A DNA stretch of 64,000 bases from Vibrio cyclitrophicus (GCF_024347435.1 NZ_AP025480.1:1674001-1738000), one strand, 5' to 3'; shown: positions 1-9,492, counted from the stretch's first letter. Notes: a model not told the origin generated them from the letters alone. Program-made: numbers and translations.

Positions 1-363
1 GCGCCAGCGTAGAAAATCGAGCTTATAGCGTTTCTTGTTCTCTGACACCCAGCGAGTGAAGTCTTCTTTCGAACCATTACTGGTGAGCTTTACTCGGAAA
101 TTGTAAGATTCAGCAAACGCTTGAACATTATAAGCTTGTTGGCTTTGAATCAAATGAATACTGTTGTCTGCGACATCCAAACGCTCATCGACATCAATTA
201 ACGCGCCCTGCCACGTATAATGAACCGACCAATACAAGGTAATGGCAACCAATGCGCAGAGCGTTAAGATAATCGGAGCGGATGTCAGGAACAATAAGCG
301 ATAACGTACCATTGTTTTGAAACGGAACGTCCACTTAGACCACCAAAGACGTCTAATCGGCAT
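1..363 (-). CDS. Sensor histidine kinase, N-terminal part (runs off window)
   Basis: Reading frame is open from an ATG at 363 to the window edge, giving 121 residues. A short basic start is followed by one hydrophobic segment at about residues 24-45 (LLFLTSAPIILTLCALVAIT), then a polar region that would be periplasmic. The ATG overlaps the stop of the response regulator gene by 11 bases, which implies translational coupling and a cognate pair. The catalytic HisKA and ATPase domains lie outside the window, so the kinase call rests on the membrane start and on the partner gene. The signal it senses is unknown; the divergent tungstate and molybdopterin operon is a possible target. Confidence 0.7.
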   Translation of the reverse strand, partial: MPIRRLWWSKWTFRFKTMVRYRLLFLTSAPIILTLCALVAITLYWSVHYTWQGALIDVDERLDVADNSIHLIQSQQAYNVQAFAESYNFRVKLTSNGSKEDFTRWVSENKKRYKLDFLRWR

Positions 364-1816
364 ATTCAGAACCTTCTGTGTTCCAATCTTTGTACTTACG
401 TTCTAACGTTTTTCGTGCAACACCGAGATCTCTCGCTGCAGCAGATTTGTTGCCATCGTGAAAACTCACTAGTTGCTCAATATGTGCTTTTTCCACTTCT
501 TTGAGTGTCCAACTGTTTGGATACCCTTCTGCCGCGTCATAGTTTTCCAAGTTAGGCACTTCAGACCCATGTGACACCGTCACTGATATACTCGTTGGTG
601 CTGGATCACCGTTAATCTCACGCCAATAGTGAGCTGGTGGCTTGTCTAATAGAATGCATCGTTCGACTAAGTTTTTAAGCTCACGGATATTCCCCGGCCA
701 TTCGTACGCGTTCATTGCCAAGATATCTTCATGCGCCCAATTAGGGACAGGCATACCAAGTTCACTTGATAATAAACGTGTAAAGTACGGAACAAGCTCA
801 ATCAAATCAGATGGACGTTCTCTAAGAGGAACAACATCTATCTTAAGTACATTGAGTCGATAGAAGAGATCACGGCGAAAATGTCCTTTGTCGACCTCAT
901 CCTGTAAGTTTCGGTTGGTCGCAGCGACAACTCGAACGTCGACGGCGATCTCTTTCTCGCTGCCGACAGGACGAATCGTACGTTGCTCTAAAACTCGTAA
1001 TAAAGCTGCTTGCATTGGTAATGGCATCTCACCTATTTCGTCAAGGAACAGTGTGCCACCACTTGCGACTCTAAAGAGACCCTCTCTATTTTTTTTCGCG
1101 CCAGTAAATGCACCTGATGTATGACCAAACAACTCACTTTCTAAAAGCTCTGGTGCAATCGCGCCGCAGTTAATCGGTACAAATGGCCCCGTACGTTTGC
1201 TGGCTTCATGTACACCACGCGCGACCAGTTCCTTACCTGTTCCGGATTCACCTTCGATAAGCACTGAGGCTCTTGATGGCGCAAACTGACTAATAAGTTG
1301 TTTAAGCTGTTTGGTTTTGTCTGAATTACCGATCAATTCGGTTTTAATATGACGGCTAACATCTCGCTTTAGCGCATATTGCATTCGTTGGTCTAAGCGC
1401 TTATCCATGCAGCGAAGTACGGCTTGTATCATCTGCTCCAAATTGAACGGCTTTAGAATGAAATCAGAAGCGCCAAGCTTAAGCGCTGATATGGTCATCT
1501 CTAGATCGGCGTAACCAGTCATGAAAATGACATCTGCACGCTTATCTGCATCATTAAAGGCTTCTTCCCACTCAATACCAGAACGACCTGGAAGATTAAT
1601 ATCGAGAACGATCAGATCAAAATGCTCATTGCAACGGAGGACCTCAGCCTCTTCTACAGAACCCGCACTTGAGACCTTACCAAAGAACTTACCTAGTGCT
1701 TTTTTCAAAATGGCCTGCATGCCAATTTCATCGTCGACCACCAAGACAGAAAATGCTTGATATTGAGTCAATGTGTTTGGGTTGAGATTAGATGCAGTTG
1801 AACTAGGTAAAGACAT
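353..1816 (-). CDS. Sigma54-dependent NtrC-type response regulator
   Basis: 487 residues with three domains in order. The receiver domain is at about 22-140 with acidic pocket DDE at 28-30 and phospho-acceptor Asp72 in LIVLDINLP. The AAA+ domain is at about 160-390 with Walker A GESGTGKE, the sigma54 contact loop GAFTGA and Walker B TLFLDEIGE. A Fis-type helix-turn-helix is at about 445-482. All motifs needed for phosphorylation-controlled activation of sigma54 RNA polymerase are present. The gene is followed by a coupled membrane kinase and is divergent from tupA, which has a sigma54 promoter motif. The simplest inference is that it activates the tup-mob-moe operon, but the target is not proven. 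Confidence 0.92.
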   Translation of the reverse strand: MSLPSSTASNLNPNTLTQYQAFSVLVVDDEIGMQAILKKALGKFFGKVSSAGSVEEAEVLRCNEHFDLIVLDINLPGRSGIEWEEAFNDADKRADVIFMTGYADLEMTISALKLGASDFILKPFNLEQMIQAVLRCMDKRLDQRMQYALKRDVSRHIKTELIGNSDKTKQLKQLISQFAPSRASVLIEGESGTGKELVARGVHEASKRTGPFVPINCGAIAPELLESELFGHTSGAFTGAKKNREGLFRVASGGTLFLDEIGEMPLPMQAALLRVLEQRTIRPVGSEKEIAVDVRVVAATNRNLQDEVDKGHFRRDLFYRLNVLKIDVVPLRERPSDLIELVPYFTRLLSSELGMPVPNWAHEDILAMNAYEWPGNIRELKNLVERCILLDKPPAHYWREINGDPAPTSISVTVSHGSEVPNLENYDAAEGYPNSWTLKEVEKAHIEQLVSFHDGNKSAAARDLGVARKTLERKYKDWNTEGSEYAD

Positions 1817-2118
1817 ATTGATAAGCCCACAGTGAAAGTTGGGACAGAGTGTACCAATTAACCTTTTGTGCTACAGGGGCAATATGCGACATTTTGTCCT
1901 AGCTCATGTTTTGGTTCAATTTTTCGCGTCAAATGGCGCAACTTAGTCCGAAATAACAGTAATTTAATGAAATCTGATGCATGATTTATTGGCATCAAGC
2001 TTGCTTGTAAGGTGATGATTTCTAATTACAACAATTAGCATCTTATGTACATGACCTTCTTTGAGCCCTTTATACTGAAGGCATGTCATTCATTTATAAC
2101 AGAATGGACATAATAATA
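1817..2118. other. Divergent intergenic region, response regulator / tupA
   Basis: 302 bp without a gene. It holds the sigma54 motif at 1989-2005 and upstream of it several short dyads, for example GACATTTTGTC at about 1888-1898, in the distance range expected for an enhancer-binding protein. No convincing sigma70 promoter was picked out by eye. Confidence 0.5.
1989..2005 (+). promoter_or_regulatory. Sigma54 -24/-12 promoter for tupA operon
   Basis: TTGGCATCAAGCTTGCT has GG and GC separated by exactly ten bases, the invariant sigma54 spacing, with good matches in both boxes. It points toward tupA and lies about 115 bases before its start codon. The adjacent divergent gene encodes a sigma54 activator, which supports the call. 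Confidence 0.65.
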
Positions 2119-2925
2119 ATGAAAGCAATTCCCTTAACCCTTGCAGCTCTATCTATCGTCAGTTACACGGCTAGCAGCGCAGAAGACACCACTCATATCA
2201 AACTTGCAACCACGACAAGTACTTATCATTCTGGTTTGCTCGATTACTTATTACCTGAATTTGAAAAGGATTCTGGTATCAAAGTCGACGTACTCGCTGC
2301 AGGTACAGGCAAATCACTTCGCATGGGCGAAAATGGTGATGTTGATCTTGTGATGACGCACGCTCCTAAGGCCGAAGCGAACTTCGTTGAAAAAGGCTAC
2401 GGTGTTCTACCTCGCAAGCTGATGTACAACGATTTTGTTATCGTTGGCCCTCAAACGGATCCTGCTAAGGTTGCGTCTCAAGAAAACGTCGCTGAAGTAT
2501 TCGAAGCCATTGCAGAAAACAACGTTACTTTTGTTTCTCGTGGCGACGATTCAGGTACTCACAAAAAAGAGATGGGTATTTGGGCTCAAACTAAAATGGA
2601 ACCCAACTTCGGTGGTTATCGCAGCGTTGGTCAAGGTATGGGGCCTACCCTAAACATGGCATCAGAGATGCAAGGCTATACCATGACAGACCGCGGAACT
2701 TGGTTGGCTTATCAAAACAAACTTGATCTTAAAGTGTTGTTCCAAGGCGACAAAAACCTTTTCAACCCTTACCAAGTTATTTTGGTGAACCCAGAACGTT
2801 ACCCAAGCATCAACTACCAAGCAGCGAAAGTTTTCAGTGATTGGTTGGTGAACCCGAAAGGTCAAAAGCTAATCAACGACTTTAAGCTTCACGGTAAGCA
2901 GTTGTTTGTTGCTAGCGCAGAGTAG
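2119..2925 (+). CDS. tupA: Tungstate ABC transporter substrate-binding protein TupA
   Basis: 268 residues from ATG 2119, chosen because it begins a clean signal peptide (MKAIPLTLAALSIVSYTASSA) after AGAATGGA. In-frame upstream ATGs at 2083 and 2104 would put charged residues before it. The mature start LATTTSTYHSGLLDYLLPEF is typical of the TupA/PBP-like domain, which binds tungstate in the periplasm with high selectivity over molybdate. It precedes the permease and ATPase genes and the molybdopterin genes, which fits delivery of the oxyanion for cofactor assembly. Distinction from a molybdate-binding protein is by family resemblance only. Confidence 0.88.
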   Translation: MKAIPLTLAALSIVSYTASSAEDTTHIKLATTTSTYHSGLLDYLLPEFEKDSGIKVDVLAAGTGKSLRMGENGDVDLVMTHAPKAEANFVEKGYGVLPRKLMYNDFVIVGPQTDPAKVASQENVAEVFEAIAENNVTFVSRGDDSGTHKKEMGIWAQTKMEPNFGGYRSVGQGMGPTLNMASEMQGYTMTDRGTWLAYQNKLDLKVLFQGDKNLFNPYQVILVNPERYPSINYQAAKVFSDWLVNPKGQKLINDFKLHGKQLFVASAE

Positions 2926-2942
2926 TCAACAAAGCACTATCC

Positions 2943-2995
2943 TTTACCAAGTGACATTAATGAAGAAATAATGTTCATGAAAGTTACTTGGTAAA
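2943..2995. repeat. Long stem-loop between tupA and tupB
   Basis: TTTACCAAGTGAC (2943-2955) pairs with GTTACTTGGTAAA (2983-2995), 13 pairs with one G-U. A second nested stem ACATTA/TAATGT lies at 2954-2959 and 2969-2974. There is no strong T-run, so it may be a 3'-end stabiliser or partial terminator that keeps the binding protein in excess over the permease. Confidence 0.6.
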
Positions 2996-3048
2996 AGCTG
3001 TTAGCTTTTGTTAACAACGACTCTTGCAAAAGACCACTTTAAGATACG

Positions 3049-3089
3049 ATAGCTGACCAATTAAGCCTCAAGCAAATTCAGTCAGCTAT
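3049..3089. repeat. Second inverted repeat in the tupA-tupB gap
   Basis: ATAGCTGAC (3049-3057) and GTCAGCTAT (3081-3089) form a perfect 9-bp inverted repeat with a 23-base spacer, about 55 bases before tupB. It may be an RNA structure or a binding site; no function is shown by the sequence. Confidence 0.45.
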
Positions 3090-3143
3090 GATTAAATCAG
3101 TCATACCTACTAAGACTTATTGTCGATCGAAACGAGATACATC

Positions 3144-3842
3144 ATGACCTTATGGCAAACAACGCTTGATGCATTAAATTTACTAGTGAGCTTTGACCAC
3201 GAATTGTGGAAAATCGTCGCGGTATCTTTCAGCGTGTCTTTGTCCGCCATTTCACTGGTGATCGTACCTGCAATCATCATGGCTTTTTTATTAGCGTACA
3301 CAGAGTTTCCGGGGAAGTGGGCGCTGCTTTCCGTGATTAACACCTTACAAGCTATTCCGACTGTCGTAATCGGCTTGCTGATGTACATGATGCTATCGCG
3401 CTCTGGCCCTTTGGGCGATTGGCAACTGCTGTTCACGCAACAGGCGATGATCTTAGGTCAGATGCTGATCTGTTTCCCGATCCTTGTCGCAATGATGCAT
3501 GGTGCGCTGCAAGCCAGTGACCGTCGCGCGGTTGAAACTGCACGTACCCTGGGAGTATCAACCACTCGAGTGGCATGTACTTTAATTTGGGAAACTCGCT
3601 TTCCTTTAATGGCTGCCACCATCGCTGCATTTTCTCGCATCGTCACTGAAGTGGGCTGTTCGATGATGGTTGGTGGCAACATTATGGGGATGACAAGAAA
3701 TATCCCAACGGCTATTGCCATGGAGAGTCATAAAGGCGCTTTCGCACAAGGTGTCGCGCTGGGTATGGTTTTACTTGCACTGGCATTAGCCCTTAACTTT
3801 TTTCTCTCTAGTGTGAGAGGAAAAGGCTATTTAAGAACTTAG
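3144..3842 (+). CDS. tupB: Tungstate ABC transporter permease TupB
   Basis: 232 residues from ATG 3144; the longer reading would start at TTG 3120 and is less likely. Several hydrophobic segments are visible, including FSVSLSAISLVIVPAIIMAF near the start. The conserved permease EAA loop is at about residues 130-150 (RAVETARTLGVSTTRVAC). This type of inner membrane subunit pairs with TupC to import tungstate. It is 10 bases before tupC, so the two are clearly co-transcribed. Confidence 0.88.
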   Translation: MTLWQTTLDALNLLVSFDHELWKIVAVSFSVSLSAISLVIVPAIIMAFLLAYTEFPGKWALLSVINTLQAIPTVVIGLLMYMMLSRSGPLGDWQLLFTQQAMILGQMLICFPILVAMMHGALQASDRRAVETARTLGVSTTRVACTLIWETRFPLMAATIAAFSRIVTEVGCSMMVGGNIMGMTRNIPTAIAMESHKGAFAQGVALGMVLLALALALNFFLSSVRGKGYLRT

Positions 3843-3852
3843 GAACGCTGTC

Positions 3853-4572
3853 ATGAGTATAAAAATAACAACGCAGCAAATCTCAATGCGCTACAAAGAG
3901 CGTGTTTTGTTCCATATTCCCGAATTGTCGATTGGCCCTAATGATGCCATTTATCTTAAAGGTGATAATGGCGTTGGTAAAACGACCCTACTTAAAATCT
4001 TGTCAGGACTTATCCAACCTAGCTCTGGACGCATTCAATCTCCTACCCAAAGTTGGCAGCAGATTTTATTCCCGAGACTGAAGTTCAAGGACATCATCTA
4101 TTTACACCAAACCCCTTATCTTTTTGATGGTTCGGTGTACCAAAATGTCGCTTATGGTATTCGCTTTAATAAAGAGAGCCAAAAAGATAAGCGAGCTCAA
4201 ATAATTAACGCGCTGAGAATGGTAGGTTTGGAAACCTTAGCAGACGAGCACATCTCTGTGCTGTCTGGTGGTGAACGTCAACGCGTTGCCATGGCGCGCG
4301 CTTGGATTCTAAAGCCCTCAATCTTGCTTATGGATGAACCAAGTGCCTCTTTAGATAAAGAATCTATTGAAAGATTGGTGATTATGGCTGAAGATCTTCT
4401 TCAGAGAGGCGCAAGTTTGGTTATTACTAGCCATCAAACCAACGCGTTAACCGATTTATGTAAGAAGCAATGGTGGATTAAAGACAACACTTTGACTGAA
4501 TCACCGCTTCTGCAAATTATTCAAAAAAACAGAGCACAAGAGAATATTTATGCTGCTTCCCACGCAAACTAG
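3853..4572 (+). CDS. tupC: Tungstate ABC transporter ATPase TupC
   Basis: 239 residues with Walker [10 protein letters not shown] at about 37-45, ABC signature LSGGERQRV near 140 and Walker [13 protein letters not shown]. The short single-domain protein lacks the C-terminal TOBE/molybdate domain of ModC, which fits a TupC-type subunit. The 3' end overlaps mobA by 23 bases in another frame, tying oxyanion uptake to cofactor synthesis. Confidence 0.88.
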   Translation: MSIKITTQQISMRYKERVLFHIPELSIGPNDAIYLKGDNGVGKTTLLKILSGLIQPSSGRIQSPTQSWQQILFPRLKFKDIIYLHQTPYLFDGSVYQNVAYGIRFNKESQKDKRAQIINALRMVGLETLADEHISVLSGGERQRVAMARAWILKPSILLMDEPSASLDKESIERLVIMAEDLLQRGASLVITSHQTNALTDLCKKQWWIKDNTLTESPLLQIIQKNRAQENIYAASHAN

Positions 4573-5134
4573 TTGGGTTATTTTGGCTGGCGGACAGGCC
4601 AGTCGCATGGGCGGGAAAGATAAAGGACTCGTTGAGCTCAACGGGTCTCCGCTTATTCAATACGTAATTAACAAACTGTCACAGCAAGATGTCAGTATTA
4701 CTATCAATGCCAATCGCAACCTAGACAGTTACCAGGCATTTGCTCCGGTTGTTTGCGATTCATTTCCTGACTATCCAGGACCTTTAGGTGGCATTCATGC
4801 TGGCCTTCAAAACGCGACCACAGATTGGGTCGGCTTTGTCCCTTGTGACAGCCCACAAATCAGTGACGACCTTGTTGAGCGTTTTTGTTCTGCAGTTAAA
4901 GAAGACAGTGACATTCTTGTCGCGCATGATGGCGAATTTAAGCAACCTGTATTCACCCTATTCCACAAACGTGTTCTGCCAAGGCTAGAAGCGTTTTTGG
5001 AACGTGGTGATCGTAAGATCATCTTGCTATACAAAGAGTGTGTCACGGAATATGTCGATTTTAGCGATTCACCTAACTGCTTTGTTAATCTGAACACGCC
5101 AGAAGAACTCACCCAATTCGGAACGCTTCAATAA
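4550..5134 (+). CDS. mobA: Molybdenum cofactor guanylyltransferase MobA
   Basis: 194 residues, the usual MobA length. The nucleotide-binding start [15 protein letters not shown] at about residues 12-26 is the family signature, followed by [14 protein letters not shown] and the metal-binding VPCDSPQ. The enzyme attaches GMP from GTP to molybdopterin to make the bis-MGD cofactor of DMSO-reductase family enzymes. The start lies inside tupC and the stop overlaps the next start (TAATG), so translation is probably coupled on both sides. Confidence 0.93.
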   Translation: MLLPTQTSWVILAGGQASRMGGKDKGLVELNGSPLIQYVINKLSQQDVSITINANRNLDSYQAFAPVVCDSFPDYPGPLGGIHAGLQNATTDWVGFVPCDSPQISDDLVERFCSAVKEDSDILVAHDGEFKQPVFTLFHKRVLPRLEAFLERGDRKIILLYKECVTEYVDFSDSPNCFVNLNTPEELTQFGTLQ

Positions 5135-6951
5135 TGAAAGATTCAACACAACGCCCTAACCTTCCTTTATTGGGCTTTGCTGCTTATAGCGGTACAGGAA
5201 AAACAACGGTACTTGAAGCTCTGCTTCCGTTATTGACTGAATCGGGTTTAAAAGTTGGTGTGTTAAAACATGCTCACCACGATTTTGATGTCGATAAGCC
5301 GGGTAAAGACAGTTACCGCTTACGTAAGGCTGGAGCCAATCAAATGCTGATCGCTTCGCGTAACCGTCACGTGATGATGACAGAAACGCCAGAAGCCGAA
5401 GCTGACTTTGATTACCTGCTGACTCGCTTTGATACCAACACACTTGATCTGATTTTGGTTGAAGGCTGTAAGAACATCGCTTTTCCTAAAATTGAATTGC
5501 ACCGAGATGAAGTAGGTAAACCATGGTTATATCCGAATGATGACAACATTATTGCCATTGCTGCAGACAGGCAAGTGGAATCCGAACTGCCACAAATGGC
5601 GATCAGCGACTTAGACGCGATTCGTGATTTCATCATCGAATATGCTCAGTCATTTGATTCTTCATCGACAACAAGCAAAACAGCGTCGTGTTTATCTTCA
5701 AAAGACGATACACCTGTTGTGTGCTGTGACTCATTCTCTCCTGCTGGCCTAAGCGTTACGCAAGGCCAACAAAAGATCGTCGATAGTATTGACGCGCTCG
5801 AACTCACAGAGAGTGTTGAATTACTACAAGGCTACGGTCGCGTATTGGCTGAAGATGTTATTTCACCAATCAATGTGCCTCAAAACATCAACTCTGCAAT
5901 GGACGGCTACGCGATTCGCAGTGAAGACTTAGAATTGGATAGCTACCAACTGGTTGCTGAAGTTATGGCTGGCCATAGCTACGACAAAACCGTTAAACAG
6001 GGTGAAGCTGTTAAGATCATGACGGGCGCACCAATGCCAGAAGGCGTTGATGTGGTTGTTATGCGTGAGCAAGCCGTTCAAGATGACAACAAAGTTAGCT
6101 TCCCTGGTGCTAAAATCTCGGTTGGACAAAATGTCCGTATGGCGGGTGAAGATTTAGAAATCGGCCAACCCGTCTTTACACGTGGCACACGCATCGAAGC
6201 ACCAGAAATGGGCATGATGGCGTCGTTAGGTTTTGGTACATGTCCTGTTCTACGTAAAGTAAAAGTGGGCGTGTTCTCGACGGGTGATGAAGTTCAAGCG
6301 CCCGGTAGCGAGCAAAAACCAAACTCTATCTACGATTCAAACCGTTTTACTATTATCGGCATGCTTCAAAAGCTTGGCTGTGACATTGTCGATTACGGCA
6401 TCATCGAAGATGACGAACAAAAGATGATGGATGTGCTTCATGCTGCGTCGTTGGAAACTGATATGGTACTAACGTCTGGGGGTGTTTCAGTTGGTGATGC
6501 CGACTACATTAAACTCGCGCTAGACAAACTAGGTGAAATTAACTTCTGGCGTATCAATATGCGTCCAGGTCGCCCTCTTGCTTACGGTAAGATTGAAAAC
6601 AAACCATTCTTCGGTTTACCTGGCAACCCTGTTGCGGTAATGGTGTCGTTTATTAATTTCGTTGAACCTGCAATCCGTAAACTGCAAGGACAAATCAACT
6701 GGACACCAGTGAAAGCAAACGCGGTAGCGACTGAGCAATTACGTTCACGCCAAGGTCGTACTGAGTTCAGCCGTGGTGTGTTCTCGATGAGTGAATTTGG
6801 TGTGCTTGAAGTGAAAACTACTGGCAAACAAGGTTCAGGCATTCTGCGCTCTATGAGCGAAGCGAACTGCTTAATCGAAATCTCGCCAGCGGTTGATACA
6901 GTGAAAGTTGGTGAGACAGTCACGATTATTCCACTGCAGGGTCGTGTTTAA
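5134..6951 (+). CDS. MobB-MoeA fusion protein (molybdenum cofactor synthesis)
   Basis: 605 residues. Residues 1-170 are MobB, a GTP-binding adaptor with P-loop SGTGKTT at about 19-25 and ILVEGCKN near 110. A serine-rich linker at about 172-195 leads to MoeA (about 200-605) with MDGYAI, MTGAPMPEGVDVVV, SGGVSVGDADY and GLPGNPVA. MoeA inserts molybdate into adenylylated molybdopterin; MobB assists MobA. In Escherichia coli these are separate genes. The fusion may hand the cofactor from metal insertion to guanylylation. Such fusions are known in some gammaproteobacteria, as far as I recall. Confidence 0.93.
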   Translation: MKDSTQRPNLPLLGFAAYSGTGKTTVLEALLPLLTESGLKVGVLKHAHHDFDVDKPGKDSYRLRKAGANQMLIASRNRHVMMTETPEAEADFDYLLTRFDTNTLDLILVEGCKNIAFPKIELHRDEVGKPWLYPNDDNIIAIAADRQVESELPQMAISDLDAIRDFIIEYAQSFDSSSTTSKTASCLSSKDDTPVVCCDSFSPAGLSVTQGQQKIVDSIDALELTESVELLQGYGRVLAEDVISPINVPQNINSAMDGYAIRSEDLELDSYQLVAEVMAGHSYDKTVKQGEAVKIMTGAPMPEGVDVVVMREQAVQDDNKVSFPGAKISVGQNVRMAGEDLEIGQPVFTRGTRIEAPEMGMMASLGFGTCPVLRKVKVGVFSTGDEVQAPGSEQKPNSIYDSNRFTIIGMLQKLGCDIVDYGIIEDDEQKMMDVLHAASLETDMVLTSGGVSVGDADYIKLALDKLGEINFWRINMRPGRPLAYGKIENKPFFGLPGNPVAVMVSFINFVEPAIRKLQGQINWTPVKANAVATEQLRSRQGRTEFSRGVFSMSEFGVLEVKTTGKQGSGILRSMSEANCLIEISPAVDTVKVGETVTIIPLQGRV

Positions 6952-7005
6952 TTTAAAGCTCATTAGCTTAAATTTGAATTAGCAGACTTTACTAAAAGAT
7001 AGACG

Positions 7006-7046
7006 AAGCCCCTATATTGATCGTTCGATACTAAGGGGCTTTCTGT
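7006..7046 (+). terminator. Terminator of the tup-mob-moe operon
   Basis: AAGCCCCT (7006-7013) and AGGGGCTT (7034-7041) form an 8-bp GC-rich stem, followed by a short imperfect T-rich tail. The next gene begins 157 bases later. Confidence 0.65.
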
Positions 7047-7202
7047 TTATTCGTTTCGTGAAAGACAACCTGTTCGTTTCCTGACAGACAAAAAGCTTAG
7101 ATCGCGATAAGCGATAATCTTAAGATTTCTTACCATTGCCTTGAGCCACGTACGGTTTTTATGTAGAGTGCGCGCAAAGTAATAATTCTATTGGAGAGCA
7201 TC

Positions 7203-7469
7203 ATGGCTCGTACCATTCTGTACACTTATAAAGACGAAGACAAAGAGTTACTGTTTTCTAAACAAGAACACCGCACGATTCAAGAAGCTGTAGCGGCAGC
7301 TGAAGGTATCGACATCACTGAGTATCTAAAAACTGAGCAACAGCTTGAGTTTATTTCTGATACTAAAGCTGTTCGTAACTACCAAGATAACTATTTCCGT
7401 AAGCTTGGCTTTACCAAGCTTACGTTGAAGCAAAAAGATAACCTTGGTGTTGGCAAAAAGAAGAAGTAA
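7203..7469 (+). CDS. Small conserved Vibrio protein, resembles DUF2960
   Basis: 88 residues from ATG 7203, chosen because GGAGAG lies 5 bases before it; an upstream in-frame ATG at 7191 lies before this ribosome site. The protein is highly charged, has no signal peptide or membrane segment, and ends in KKKK. It begins MARTILYTYKDEDKELLF, which I recall as typical of the Vibrio family DUF2960, with no known function. A stand-alone gene between two terminators. Confidence 0.75.
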   Translation: MARTILYTYKDEDKELLFSKQEHRTIQEAVAAAEGIDITEYLKTEQQLEFISDTKAVRNYQDNYFRKLGFTKLTLKQKDNLGVGKKKK

Positions 7470-7531
7470 GTCCTCTTGGAGCTTGTTTCTTTGCTGCTTC
7501 TAGCTTCTAGCAACAAAAACACTAAATCATA

Positions 7532-7571
7532 AAAAATGCCGCAACCTCTTTCGAGATTGCGGCATTTTTAT
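7532..7571. terminator. Bidirectional terminator shared with nagK
   Basis: AAAAATGCCGCAA (7532-7544) pairs perfectly with TTGCGGCATTTTT (7557-7569) around a 12-base loop. A-run and T-run on the two sides make it work for both the plus gene at 7203 and the minus gene nagK. Confidence 0.9.
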
Positions 7572-7605
7572 TTATAGTTTTTAATCGCTTAACGTTAAGT
7601 TGAGA

Positions 7606-8514
7606 TTACTTAATGTTAAGGAATGCAGCACCACGAACGCCACCTGAATCACCGTGTTTTGCTTTGATGATTTTCGGACATTTCGCCACAGACAACAAGT
7701 ATTTAGGAATACGTTTTGGCATCTCTTCGTAGATAAGCTCAAAGTTAGACAAGCCACCACCAAGCGCAACAACATGCGGGTCAAGCGCTGTGAATAGGTT
7801 TGCAAAACAGATAGCCAATAACTCCATGAAACGATCTACGTGCTCAACAGCTTTTGCTTCACCTTCGTTGTAAGCTTGAATGATTTCAACTGCTTTTTTC
7901 TTCTCACCAAAATAGTGATCATAAATCAGCTCAAAGCCACGACCTGACAAGTAACTGTCTAAACAGCCCTTTTTGCCGCAACCACAACCAAGTAACGGTG
8001 CGTTATCGCCAAGGTGAAGCCAAGCATCAAGAGGTAAGCGCATATGGCCTAGCTCACCTGCCACGTGGTTACGACCGGAGAATACCTTACCGTCGAAGAC
8101 TAAACCGCCACCGAAACCAGTACCAAGAATCAGGCCGGCAACTGAAGGTTCATCTTTAAGTTCGTCATCCCATGCTTCTGAAAGCGCAAAACAGTTCGCA
8201 TCATTTTCGATTTTCACACTACGACCGATAAGCGCTTCTAGATCTGTACGTAGCGGCTTACCTGTTGATGCAGGTACGTTAACAACAAGCATAGTGCCAT
8301 CGTCTGCGTTTTCCATGCCAGGAAGGCCAAGGCCAATTTTGCCTTCGCAAGACAGTTCGTTATCGTACTTTTTTACTAAACCAGCAATCGTATCAAGTAA
8401 TAATTGATAGTTATCGGTTGGCGTCGGTACACGCTCTGTTGCCACTCGCTCAAGTTTCTCGTTGAATGCACCAAACTCAATTTTTGTGCCGCCAACATCG
8501 AAGCCGTAATACAT
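7606..8514 (-). CDS. nagK: N-acetylglucosamine kinase NagK (ROK family)
   Basis: 302 residues, matching NagK length. The ATP-binding [10 protein letters not shown] is at residues 6-15, then the sugar-site ENDANCFA, the second phosphate motif [11 protein letters not shown], and the ROK zinc motif [17 protein letters not shown] near 178-194. It phosphorylates free GlcNAc to GlcNAc-6-phosphate in the cytoplasm, feeding chitin or cell-wall amino sugar catabolism, which suits a marine Vibrio. It is transcribed alone, convergent with the small gene on its left. Confidence 0.92.
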   Translation of the reverse strand: MYYGFDVGGTKIEFGAFNEKLERVATERVPTPTDNYQLLLDTIAGLVKKYDNELSCEGKIGLGLPGMENADDGTMLVVNVPASTGKPLRTDLEALIGRSVKIENDANCFALSEAWDDELKDEPSVAGLILGTGFGGGLVFDGKVFSGRNHVAGELGHMRLPLDAWLHLGDNAPLLGCGCGKKGCLDSYLSGRGFELIYDHYFGEKKKAVEIIQAYNEGEAKAVEHVDRFMELLAICFANLFTALDPHVVALGGGLSNFELIYEEMPKRIPKYLLSVAKCPKIIKAKHGDSGGVRGAAFLNIK

Positions 8515-8677
8515 GAAATCTCTCCAATTCTTCCCTAAATTCGGGCAAATAAAATTTTGTAAATAAACAACTAAGGAGCATTATCCATAACACTCCCCCT
8601 ACAAACCGTGATAGATAACAAACTTATCTTGTGTTCGAGTCTGTTTGAACAACAAGTCAGCACATAGCGGTTAAAGG

Positions 8678-9418
8678 TTAGAGTGACTTCTCATTTTTGC
8701 TGTGTTCTATGAAAGCATTCAAGCTAGGTTTAGTCGGATCTGACTTATAACGCGTCTTACTTAACATGTAGCTTTCACGAAATACTTCAAACCAAAGTTG
8801 TAAAGTCTTCGCGCCCTCTTCTTCTCCAGCTTGCTTTAAAACTAAGCTGGCGACTTCTGCCGTTGAGAGGTGTTGTTCGTTATCTGACTTTCTCATCATG
8901 TATTGAGAAACCGATTCAGGCTCAATCGACAACACAGGTAAATCTTGCAGATACTCTGAACGGCGGAAGATGCGTCTCGCTTCACGCCAACTACCATCGA
9001 TGAAGATAAGAAGAAGTGTTTTATTAGGATCGCGCATTTGTGGTAAATCTTGAACCACTCGCGTTTTGTCATCGGTGTAGCCTTCAGGGAATACAACAAT
9101 GGGTTGATATTTATCATCCTTTAGAACATCAAGCATCTCTTGATTCGGCTCAGTACGGTGCCAAAGGTAGGCATAGCTGTCTTTGACCGTATCAACAATC
9201 AATCGGCCTGTATTGCTTGGCTTCAAGATTTCGTTGTCTGACAAGATCAACATCGTAGCGACATTCGTATCTATATTCGGTTGATGCTCGCAGATGCAGC
9301 TGTCTTGTTTTATTTTGCAGTATTCGCATCGCACGACTTTGCACCCGCGCGCGTTAAACGGCTTAGTAGCAATAGACAAGCGGTGTTGATATAAACGGTG
9401 AAAAGCGTGGATTCTCAT
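8678..9418 (-). CDS. DTW-domain tRNA-uridine aminocarboxypropyltransferase
   Basis: 246 residues from ATG 9418. A longer reading to 9508 would add 30 hydrophobic residues that overlap the divergent gene's leader, so it is rejected. A zinc-type cysteine cluster (CEYCKIKQDSCIC) is near the start, and the DTW core appears as FIDGSWREARRIF, with Ser in place of the usual Thr. The family (TapT/YfiP) transfers the aminocarboxypropyl group of SAM to tRNA uridine to make acp3U. I infer that role here from the family. Confidence 0.85.
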   Translation of the reverse strand: MRIHAFHRLYQHRLSIATKPFNARGCKVVRCEYCKIKQDSCICEHQPNIDTNVATMLILSDNEILKPSNTGRLIVDTVKDSYAYLWHRTEPNQEMLDVLKDDKYQPIVVFPEGYTDDKTRVVQDLPQMRDPNKTLLLIFIDGSWREARRIFRRSEYLQDLPVLSIEPESVSQYMMRKSDNEQHLSTAEVASLVLKQAGEEEGAKTLQLWFEVFRESYMLSKTRYKSDPTKPSLNAFIEHSKNEKSL

Positions 9419-9492
9419 GGATAATAACGATAGATCTAGAAAAGTTGCACGATTGTACTTACAGTGACCGTAGAATGATAGAAGGAATTCCC

